Part shown: one piece after another, positions 1 to 6,532 of the stretch
How the letters are laid out: each line of letters starts with the position of its first letter
Numbering within the stretch: position 1 is the first letter of the stretch
DNA from: Cytophagaceae bacterium
Lineage (GTDB): Bacteria > Bacteroidota > Bacteroidia > Cytophagales > Flexibacteraceae
Length of the DNA stretch: 46,608 nt
Reading direction: 5' to 3'
Assembly: GCA_027490155.1 (NCBI GenBank)
Contig: JAIXYP010000021.1
Coordinates: 1-46,608 of the forward strand
Made by a program: the position numbers and the translations under genes
Notes under the pieces: generated by a model
The model's database searches: none
Seen by the model: the letters and a program-made list of their open reading frames with translations, nothing else
Told to the model about the DNA's origin: nothing

Positions 1-125
1 GCTTACGTGCTGGATGGCTTTTCGGTTGTGAATTGGTCTCAAACCTAGTAGATTCGCAACACGATCGCAGCAAGACCATTGCCTTTGTGGTTGTGAATTG
101 GTCTCAAACCTAGTAGATTCGCAAC
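1..125 (+). CRISPR. CRISPR array, trailing end (type II-C), two repeats visible
   Basis: Two identical 36-bp repeats lie at 25-60 and 90-125, each beginning GTTGTGAATTGG and ending GATTCGCAAC. A complete 29-bp spacer lies between them (61-89), and at least 24 bp of another spacer precedes the first (1-24). The array continues off the left edge, so its length is unknown. The first 15-16 nt of the repeat are complementary to the tracrRNA gene at 4743-4758, which sets the crRNA strand as +. No further repeat follows position 125; a strong + strand terminator comes next, so this is the transcriptional end of the array. The terminal repeat is not degenerate. Neither visible spacer has an obvious match elsewhere in this window. 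Confidence 0.93.
50..56 (+). promoter_or_regulatory. Possible promoter box inside the CRISPR repeat
   Basis: The 3' part of each repeat contains TAGATTCG (repeat positions 25-32; here from position 49, and again from 114), a 7 of 8 match to the Bacteroidota -7 box TAnnTTTG. The repeat starts with GTTG, giving a TTG about 20 bp upstream, close to the usual -33 spacing. Transcription would begin near the first bases of the next spacer. Repeat-internal promoters are established for Neisseria type II-C arrays; here this is an inference from sequence. Confidence 0.35.
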
Positions 126-128
126 ATT

Positions 129-170
129 AACGTCACAACCTGCAGATTACCAGCAGGTTGTGACGTTTTT
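129..170 (+). terminator. Intrinsic terminator of the CRISPR array
   Basis: A perfect 13-bp stem (131-143 CGTCACAACCTGC pairing with 153-165) closes a 9-nt loop and is followed by TTTTT (166-170). The T-run lies on the + strand side, so it ends transcripts coming from the array before they run antisense into cas2, whose stop codon is at 178. On the - strand the hairpin is followed by TTAAT, a weaker tail, though it could also serve cas2. Confidence 0.85.
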
Positions 171-177
171 GACTCTG

Positions 178-507
178 TTAAAATAGCTCCAATTGTTGTG
201 GACCTTCCTTTAGTTTGGCCTCTGAGCGGCAATAAAAGTTCACGATGTCCTGGTACTGGCGGTCGGTCATGTGCATGATCATTACATGGCCGGCGGGTGG
301 CAGATGATTTTTGATCCGCTGTATTTGTGCTTCCATCCGCTCTCTGCTGCCACAAAAGCAGTTGTACACAGAAAACTGTTGCATGCCGAATCCTAGTTTT
401 TCTAATGATTTACGGAAGGTCGTGTAGTCCTTGCGCTGTGCTTTGGTCAGGACGGGTAGGTCAAATAGTACGAAGATCCACATAATGCGATAAGGGGTTA
501 GTTCCAT
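178..507 (-). CDS. cas2: CRISPR-associated endoribonuclease Cas2
   Basis: 109 residues, the usual Cas2 length. Cas2 forms the Cas1-Cas2 integrase that captures and inserts new spacers. The start used is the ATG at 507 (MELTPYRIMWIFVLFDLP...). It gives the typical first beta strand with the conserved Asp in FVLFDLP, followed by a basic helix (KAQRKDY..FRKSL) and the LGF..QQFSVY strand. A longer reading from 549 would only add residues encoded inside cas1. It overlaps the end of cas1 by 10 nt, so the two are probably translationally coupled. It is the last gene of the cas9-cas1-cas2 operon and converges with the array; only 7 bp separate its stop from the array terminator's T-run. Confidence 0.93.
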   Translation of the reverse strand: MELTPYRIMWIFVLFDLPVLTKAQRKDYTTFRKSLEKLGFGMQQFSVYNCFCGSRERMEAQIQRIKNHLPPAGHVMIMHMTDRQYQDIVNFYCRSEAKLKEGPQQLELF

Positions 508-1403
508 GGCTCGATTAGTTCTAGGTCTGAATGGATGCCCAGCAGGCATTCGGCAAGGCTGGTTGCTGTTTGGCTGATGGCTTGGTGCAATGGTCGTGTT
601 CGGCCTCCTTGTTTAACTGGACGATGGATGATTCCGAGTAGTACTTGTTTGTCTGCCTTGGTCATGATTAAATCTTCTTGGGCTTCGGGGTAGTCTCTGA
701 TGTATTCATAGACCAGTTCATCAGCAATTGGTCGATAGGGTTCCATCAAGTCATCGGCAAGTGGGAAAGGGTTATACTGGTTTTTGTGGAAAATGCCTGG
801 TGCAAGCTGGAGGCCTGCACAAACCAATGACCTTGCCATCAAACTTCTGATGATGGCATAGGCATAGTTGAGCTTAGTATTTGGAGTTTCACCTTCTGGG
901 TCGCGCAAGAAATCATCCCCAAACATGAGTGGGAAATAGATGCGGGCAGCCTGACCCTCAAGAGCAGATTTATCCCCCTTTAGTACCTCTTTGGTCATAC
1001 GCTTGAGCCTCAATTGTTCCATTCCTTGTCGCTTAAGGCAGCAATACTGTTGCTCGATTTTGCTCTGGATCACCTTCTGCCAAAGCGCTGGTGCCAGTTT
1101 GGTTTGATTTTGGAATTGGGCAATCTGGTAACGTCCCTGAAGGGTATGACCAACAAAGGGCAACATCAGGCCACCTGGTAGATGCCGATCATCCGTTACT
1201 AGGATTGCCACCCTGTTTTTTATCAGTAGCTGCATGGCTCCTTGCGTGATAGTGACCTGCGGGTGATCAAGCTCCACAAACAAGATGGTGTCTGCGGAGC
1301 GTGTCACAGGTGGCGCACCTTCGGCTTTGGGCTGTATTACCAACTGCTCTAGCCTTGATGAAAGGTGAATTGCGGAACCGATATAGAGGGCTTGGTTACT
1401 CAT
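498..1403 (-). CDS. cas1: CRISPR-associated integrase Cas1 (type II)
   Basis: 301 residues, normal for type II Cas1, the metal-dependent integrase that acts with Cas2 in spacer acquisition. The C-terminal catalytic region is recognisable. It has EGQAARIYFPLMFG with the conserved Glu, a helix NTKLNYAYAIIRSLMARSLVCAGLQ, then GIFHKNQYNPFPLADDLMEPYRP, which supplies the conserved His and Asp. The N-terminal beta domain includes the ILFVELDHPQVTIT segment. Its ATG overlaps the cas9 stop by 8 nt (ATGAGTAA) and its own stop overlaps cas2 by 10 nt, so the three proteins are made from one transcript. No csn2 or cas4 follows, which fits subtype II-C. Confidence 0.95.
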   Translation of the reverse strand: MSNQALYIGSAIHLSSRLEQLVIQPKAEGAPPVTRSADTILFVELDHPQVTITQGAMQLLIKNRVAILVTDDRHLPGGLMLPFVGHTLQGRYQIAQFQNQTKLAPALWQKVIQSKIEQQYCCLKRQGMEQLRLKRMTKEVLKGDKSALEGQAARIYFPLMFGDDFLRDPEGETPNTKLNYAYAIIRSLMARSLVCAGLQLAPGIFHKNQYNPFPLADDLMEPYRPIADELVYEYIRDYPEAQEDLIMTKADKQVLLGIIHRPVKQGGRTRPLHQAISQTATSLAECLLGIHSDLELIEPWN

Positions 1404-4400
1404 TTGATAAAGTAAGAAAGCCAGCTGGATCTACTTTTAGTTTTAGGCAGGTGATTAGCGATAGACTATTGATTTTTCTGCCCACACTTTGGTCTTTTAA
1501 CTTTGCCTCTGTATTGTACTCCAGCTTTGCTAACAGTCCGAGCCTAAATGAACCTTGCAAGTTTGTTCTATCCAACTTTTGAACCCGATACACCTTGTAA
1601 AGCAGCTCCCGATAGAAGCCTTTGTTTTGGAGCATTTCATTGCTGAGCCCTTTGACATCAAAGCAAACCAGCTCATTTGCTTGCAGTGTAATCAACACCT
1701 CCTCATTTGGCTTTGGCTCAGGTTTGATTGCCAGTTCTCGTTTGTTGATTCTTTGGGCGGTTTCAAGGTATTGAATAACCTCCCCACGTTGTTTACCTGT
1801 GTCCACATTTTTGTACACTACAGCATGGTGGTTTCCTTCGGGGGCAACCCATGCGCCTTCTTTGTAGTTGGTGCGATCCTTGGCTCTGATCTGGACATGG
1901 CTAGGTGCGTTAATTGCAATGCGCACCTTTTTGATCGGTAGTTTGTTTTTGTGCACCACCTCTAGGTCCTTGTGCCAGTCTTTGGGCAGGTCATGACCTG
2001 GTTGCCACCCCGAATGTTTGGCCTTGATTGCTGCAAAAACACAATCACGGACTTGGTTGTCTACGATTTCCGTGATCTCCCCTTTCGTAAGTTTAGATAG
2101 GTCCTTGCGCACAGTTGAGACAAGCTCCCCTTGTGCCACATTGTCAAGTATGCGTTGCCCCGGTGGTACTTTAATTTTTCCATACAACGTTTCGTTGTGG
2201 AGGGCTTGGTTTGGCTTGTTGGTAATCTTGTAGCTGACAATAATGCGCTCCAGATGTTCCTTGGCTTGTTGCTGGAGATTTTCTTTTCCCCAAGGCACAG
2301 CACGTCGCACATTGGGTTTGTTGGCTAGCTGTGTGTCCCTTCTAGTCGAAAGGGCCACCACTAATGCATCCAAGGCGTGGTGGCGGTGGTCAAGCCTGCT
2401 TTTGTCACCTGCCCATTCGGACGGCAAAAGGTCTGCCTTGTCCAGTATCTCGTTGTAAATAAATGGATGGTTCCTTCCATTGATGTTTTTACCCGGGAAC
2501 CAATCATTCCTTAGTGAATGGGTCAATTTGCCATTCACATTGAGTACACCATCCGGTCCATTGTCTTTGACGACGGCCCTCAGGACATTCATCGCGGTGC
2601 GGGTAGCGGCCCTCGTATCATTGAGTTGACGCGTGCTAAAGCCCTTGTATTTATCTGGCAGGTCGGCCATCGATGGGCAGAAAAGCCGTTCCTTTTTGCC
2701 ATCAGGATAGCCATTCGGAAAACTACCGACGATTTCCCTAAGTTTGATGCTCCTGTGTTGGTTTAGCCACTCGAGTGGTAGCCGCATGCCTTTGTCCCGG
2801 TTTTCTGAAGCCAAGCACAAGACCTTGTTCATGTAGCTGTCATCTGCCCCCCCAGTAGCACCTTGGGGGATAATATGATCTACGTCAACAGTGGCGTTTG
2901 CACCAAAGATATCCTTAACACCAATCGGTAGCCCACTATAGATACATTTACCACCCTGTTCTTTCCAGAGTTTGTACTTGATGATTTGGGACTTGGAGGC
3001 GAATGGAATGCCTACTTCCTGCATGATATTCTCCTGAGCCTTGGCATTTTTGGCTTCGTTTTCTTTCTGCTTCTTGATATACTCATTGCGGTCATCTGGT
3101 GTCATGGCGGCTTCCCTTGCCAGCTCAAGGTGGATTCGATCAGGGTTGCCATAGTGTTTGATGACGCTATTAACGACACGTGCCAGCTCAAATAGGCAGG
3201 TACTGACAATCGGGTTCCTGACAGCCGTCCCTTCGATCAGGATACAGTTTTTGGTTAGGCTGCCTTTGCGTCTATCCACCTCGAAGGCAATGGACTTTTG
3301 GTACGTAGTCTTGTTGCCTATGCGTTGGTCATAAAGATTGTGACCCTGAAAGCCAGCCTCAGTGATGGCCTCATCATAACGTTTGCCGAGTGGCATGAAC
3401 TGCATCAATTGCTCGATAGCGGCCCTACTAAGGCTACTGGTTCCTTTTGGTGCGGGTGCTTTGCTAAAGAATGCCAAGGCTTGGCCTTCGGCTGCTTCTG
3501 GATACTTGGCTTCAAACCAGGCGATAAAGCCTTCCACACCTTGGTCTAGCTGGTCAAACAAGATTTTTGCTTCTTGGGCGACATAAAAGTAGTCCGTCAG
3601 GTCCTTCTTGGCCACTAGTTTGCTAAGTGCACTGTAGGTGAACTTGATAAATGGAGCACCTGCCAGCGCTTTTTGCTGGTCATAGTTGCTAGTGAGATCT
3701 TCTGGGTCACGGATATCGATTCCCTGTGGTTTCCCATCCTCTACATACTCCAACCTGATCGGCAGGGCCAGCTTTTTAATGTCTTCAAGTGCAACTTTGT
3801 CTGACTTGTAGAGCTTATCAATGATTTTGAGCCGTTTGGCATCAGGTAGCTCCTGAAACCTGATCTTGGCTTGCCTGTAGATCGAGTGCTGAAACTCAAG
3901 GTTATTGAGTTGCTGGTAAATGGCGAACTGTTGGAAAAGTGGGTCAGCTTTTGTGGTCCGTTTTTCGGTCGGCACAAACTTGCAGGCACCCCTCAGCTCC
4001 GTTTGCTTCTTGAGTTTTCGTTGAAAAAAGATGATTTGATCCTCAACGATCGCTCTATTTTCTGCTGTAAGGACATCTGGGTGGTGCTGGGCTTGCGTTT
4101 TCCAAATCAAGTCAAACTCTTGGGCGTACCATTTCCTGAAGGTATAACGGCTCCTTTTCTTGAGTGTTTTGTTGCCTTGGGACTCTAGTTTGTAGAGATA
4201 TTGGCCATAACTCATAAATCCGAGCTCCTCCCAATTGCTATCATTGGCCCCGATCATGCCGGTTTTAGGGCTGCCTTCGTACAAACTACCTGCCTCGGTG
4301 TCTTTCCCGTTGGACAGGTACCCCCTGCGTTTGACTAGGTGCAACATGATCCTCGCGAGTTCCACTGTTGTCAAAGGTCGCTCTAATGCTTCAGCACGTA

Positions 4401-4701
4401 GTCGGTATGGGTCCAACTCCTTAAACTGCTTTTGTTCGTCTGTGTTTTGTGGCCAGTACAGGTTATTCGAAAGCCACTTTACCAAGTCCTTACGGCGTTG
4501 TTGTTTACGGTCCAGCTGCAGCCTCATCCTAAAAGCACCTGCCCTTGTGGCATTTTTGCTGGTTTCTTTCTCACCCTGTCCTAGGTTATCGACCCCTGCA
4601 GGAAAGATCCTGACACCCATGTCAATGATTTGTTCTGCCTCGGTATCTACTAATGACCATCCTAAGGAGTTGGCACCAAGGTCTAAGCCTAAAATTTTCA
4701 T
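1396..4701 (-). CDS. cas9: Cas9 RNA-guided endonuclease, compact type II-C
   Basis: 1,101 residues, within the small type II-C size class. Cas9 uses crRNA and tracrRNA to cut matching DNA with its HNH and RuvC nucleases. Visible parts in order: RuvC-I KILGLDLGANSLGW with D7; an Arg-rich bridge helix near 58-76 (RMRLQLDRKQQRRKDL); the recognition lobe; RuvC-II IHLELAREAA with E526; the HNH domain around 588-635 with CIYSGLPI and DHIIP (H609), then N and K residues downstream; RuvC-III HHALDALVVAL with D778; then a C-terminal PAM-interacting region of about 300 residues. All catalytic residues are present, so it looks active. The start chosen is the ATG at 4701, which places the RuvC-I strand at the N terminus. 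A longer reading runs into the tracrRNA gene. The ATG follows an A-rich leader. Confidence 0.96.
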   Translation of the reverse strand: MKILGLDLGANSLGWSLVDTEAEQIIDMGVRIFPAGVDNLGQGEKETSKNATRAGAFRMRLQLDRKQQRRKDLVKWLSNNLYWPQNTDEQKQFKELDPYRLRAEALERPLTTVELARIMLHLVKRRGYLSNGKDTEAGSLYEGSPKTGMIGANDSNWEELGFMSYGQYLYKLESQGNKTLKKRSRYTFRKWYAQEFDLIWKTQAQHHPDVLTAENRAIVEDQIIFFQRKLKKQTELRGACKFVPTEKRTTKADPLFQQFAIYQQLNNLEFQHSIYRQAKIRFQELPDAKRLKIIDKLYKSDKVALEDIKKLALPIRLEYVEDGKPQGIDIRDPEDLTSNYDQQKALAGAPFIKFTYSALSKLVAKKDLTDYFYVAQEAKILFDQLDQGVEGFIAWFEAKYPEAAEGQALAFFSKAPAPKGTSSLSRAAIEQLMQFMPLGKRYDEAITEAGFQGHNLYDQRIGNKTTYQKSIAFEVDRRKGSLTKNCILIEGTAVRNPIVSTCLFELARVVNSVIKHYGNPDRIHLELAREAAMTPDDRNEYIKKQKENEAKNAKAQENIMQEVGIPFASKSQIIKYKLWKEQGGKCIYSGLPIGVKDIFGANATVDVDHIIPQGATGGADDSYMNKVLCLASENRDKGMRLPLEWLNQHRSIKLREIVGSFPNGYPDGKKERLFCPSMADLPDKYKGFSTRQLNDTRAATRTAMNVLRAVVKDNGPDGVLNVNGKLTHSLRNDWFPGKNINGRNHPFIYNEILDKADLLPSEWAGDKSRLDHRHHALDALVVALSTRRDTQLANKPNVRRAVPWGKENLQQQAKEHLERIIVSYKITNKPNQALHNETLYGKIKVPPGQRILDNVAQGELVSTVRKDLSKLTKGEITEIVDNQVRDCVFAAIKAKHSGWQPGHDLPKDWHKDLEVVHKNKLPIKKVRIAINAPSHVQIRAKDRTNYKEGAWVAPEGNHHAVVYKNVDTGKQRGEVIQYLETAQRINKRELAIKPEPKPNEEVLITLQANELVCFDVKGLSNEMLQNKGFYRELLYKVYRVQKLDRTNLQGSFRLGLLAKLEYNTEAKLKDQSVGRKINSLSLITCLKLKVDPAGFLTLSNE

Positions 4702-4708
4702 ACTTTTT

Positions 4709-4738
4709 TTTGTTGGATAGAAAGTTATCTTACTTTTG
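4709..4738 (+). promoter_or_regulatory. Bacteroidota-type promoter of the tracrRNA
   Basis: A perfect -7 box TACTTTTG (4731-4738) is preceded, after 18 bp, by TTTG at 4709-4712 in the -33 position. The expected start site, about five to seven bases past the box, falls at about 4743-4745, the first bases of the anti-repeat. The -33 element lies 8 bp from the cas9 start codon on the other strand. Confidence 0.75.
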
Positions 4739-4742
4739 TGAC

Positions 4743-4814
4743 GAGACCAATTCACAATAAGGGCCTGCTTGCAGGTCCGCAATTAGCGCCAGACGTGTCT
4801 GGCGCTTCTTTTTT
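4743..4814 (+). ncRNA. tracrRNA
   Basis: A trans-activating RNA of about 72 nt that pairs with the crRNA repeat and anchors it in Cas9. Bases 4743-4757 (GAGACCAATTCACAA) are the exact reverse complement of the 5' part of the CRISPR repeat, and 4758 adds a G:U pair, giving a 16-bp duplex. A first hairpin follows at 4761-4778 (GGGCCTG with CAGGTCC, one G:U). A second hairpin of up to 10 bp (4785-4794 with 4797-4806) ends in a T-run at 4809-4814 and doubles as the intrinsic terminator. A consensus promoter sits directly upstream. The anti-repeat is shorter than is usual for type II-C because the predicted transcript starts inside it. Confidence 0.88.
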
Positions 4815-4838
4815 GTCCCTACTACTGGCCCTCCGCCC

Positions 4839-4867
4839 AATTGCCGAATATCATATTTTCGGCAATT
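4839..4867. promoter_or_regulatory. Inverted repeat upstream of cas9/tracrRNA
   Basis: A perfect 10-bp inverted repeat, AATTGCCGAA (4839-4848) and TTCGGCAATT (4858-4867), is separated by an AT-rich 9-nt centre. It lies about 140 bp upstream of the cas9 start and 25 bp past the tracrRNA terminator. Neither strand has a T-run after it, so an operator or an RNA structure in the cas9 leader is more likely than a terminator. I found no consensus -7 box for cas9. Confidence 0.4.
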
Positions 4868-5168
4868 AGACGTGATTGCGCTCCAACTTACGGATTTGTT
4901 TTGATCCCTGTTCACACCTTTGCTACCAAGGCAAGGTTTTTTTGACGAACCTCAATTATCGCCAATTCGCTTCCCGTTTGGTTAAGCCAATATTTTTTCT
5001 AGCAGACGTTTTTCTCTATTCTTACCTAGTCCAGCACCCTAACCCTACCGGTATTTAACCAAGGGAGATTTCCAATTCAATACAGTTGATGACACCTGCT
5101 GGCTTTATAGTTCTTCCCTATACGCTGCTGAGCAATAACCGCTAGCAGACCGGTTTGGGCTAATGGGT
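4868..5168. other. Non-coding gap between the CRISPR locus and the UMF1 transporter gene
   Basis: About 300 bp with no convincing gene. Both flanking genes are read on the - strand, so it must hold the 3' end of the transporter transcript and the cas9 promoter. I see no strong terminator hairpin and no perfect TAnnTTTG box on the - strand. Confidence 0.5.
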
Positions 5169-6491
5169 CTATGTCTTGGATACTGCCTTAACCCGTTGGA
5201 GCAACAGACCACCAATCACAAAAAATAGGGCTAAAAATAAAATGCTGCTACGCATGCTGCCGGTCCAGTCCAGCACAGCGCCAAAGACAAAGGTTCCGCC
5301 TACGATGCTGACCTTCTCGACGACATCATAAAAACTAAAGAAGCTGGCATGGTCCTCGGTAGGAGGTAATAATTTGGCATAGGTTGACCGGCTAAGGCTC
5401 TGGACGCCGCCCATCACTAAACCAACGAGGCTCGCAACGCCATAGAATCCATATTCGTCCTTGACAAAATAGGCCCAGGCACAAACCACTAACCAAATGC
5501 CAATGATGATCTGGAGGGTGAGGATATTTCCGCGCCGAGCACTGAGGGCCGCAAAAATTCGCGCGCCAAAGATGGCCACCACCTGCAACAGAATAATGGT
5601 AATAATGAGCTTATGCGAGGCAAGGTGCAACTCCTGATCGCCGAATAAGGTGGCCAAATACATAATGGTCTGGACCCCCATGTTGTAAAACAAAAAGGAA
5701 ATCAGGAACCGAAAAAGAGGGCGCTCGGTCTTGGCCTGCTGCCAAACCTTGCCTAGCTCACGGAATCCGGACAGCAACCAATGTTGGTCCTGCTTCTGGA
5801 AGGCAGGTTTACGATCTGGCGGGAGACCCAATAATGGTATCAATGACCATAACCCCCACCATAAGCCTACTGATAAAAATGAAAGCCGCAAGGCCAAGCC
5901 TGCCGTTATCCCGAACATTTCGGGCATCAGGACGGGCACTAGGCATAAAACCTGCAAGATCAAGGAGCCTATATAGCCACGTGCAAATCCCTTGGCCGAA
6001 ACAGAATCCATTTGGTCGGGACTTGCGATCTCGGGTAGGAATGAGTTGTAAAATACAATGCTGCCAGTATAGCCCATCGTTGCCAGCACAAAGGCCAGCA
6101 CACCCCACTGAAAGGTTTCAGTTGTGAAGCCGACCAAGCTTACGCAAGCCATGGAGCCAATCAAACAGAATAAACCCATGAAAAGCTTCTTACGACCAGT
6201 ACTATCGGCAATACCTGATAGAATAGGACTCAATACTGCCATCAGGCCAAAAGCAAATGACAGCATCCAGCTGAAAAGCACCTTGCTACTCAGCACCCAA
6301 CCAAACACATTTACTAAATCAGTTCCATCGGGTTGCTCGGCAACTTTGCTGTAATAGATCGGAAAAAAGGTAGTGGTGATGATCAGCGAATAGGCCGAGT
6401 TAGCCCAGTCGTACATACACCAAGCATTGATGACTTTAGGGTCATCAACGGATATGGTATGCTGGTCGCCAGTTGTTGTGATGGAACTCAT
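5169..6491 (-). CDS. MFS transporter, UMF1 / Atg22-like family
   Basis: 440 residues, a typical 12-helix major facilitator of the UMF1 (Atg22-like) family in the inner membrane. The family marker CMYDWANSAYSLIITTTFFP is near the N terminus (residues 25-44). Further hydrophobic segments follow throughout, with the MFS loop GIADSTGRKKLFMG between helices 2 and 3 (about residues 92-105) and a GVQSLSRSTYAKLLPPTEDHASFFSFYD stretch typical of the C-terminal half. The family is linked to amino acid or peptide efflux in eukaryotic vacuoles; the bacterial substrate is not known. It starts 41 bp after the M28 peptidase gene on the same strand and may share its transcript, which would fit uptake or export of peptide products, but this is inference. 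Confidence 0.85.
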   Translation of the reverse strand: MSSITTTGDQHTISVDDPKVINAWCMYDWANSAYSLIITTTFFPIYYSKVAEQPDGTDLVNVFGWVLSSKVLFSWMLSFAFGLMAVLSPILSGIADSTGRKKLFMGLFCLIGSMACVSLVGFTTETFQWGVLAFVLATMGYTGSIVFYNSFLPEIASPDQMDSVSAKGFARGYIGSLILQVLCLVPVLMPEMFGITAGLALRLSFLSVGLWWGLWSLIPLLGLPPDRKPAFQKQDQHWLLSGFRELGKVWQQAKTERPLFRFLISFLFYNMGVQTIMYLATLFGDQELHLASHKLIITIILLQVVAIFGARIFAALSARRGNILTLQIIIGIWLVVCAWAYFVKDEYGFYGVASLVGLVMGGVQSLSRSTYAKLLPPTEDHASFFSFYDVVEKVSIVGGTFVFGAVLDWTGSMRSSILFLALFFVIGGLLLQRVKAVSKT

Positions 6492-6532
6492 GCTAGTTGG
6501 ATGCGGCTATACTAAATAGTCAGTGCTTTGGC

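Noticed and set aside
1-24. Protospacer match for the visible spacers within the window
   Set aside because: No matching stretch seen on either strand by eye; a phage database search would be needed.
4702-4782. N-terminal extension of Cas9 in the same frame
   Set aside because: It covers the tracrRNA promoter and anti-repeat, has no ATG at its start, and the RuvC-I strand already begins at the ATG at 4701.
4876-5058. 60-codon + strand reading frame
   Set aside because: No family resemblance, no promoter, composition like non-coding sequence.
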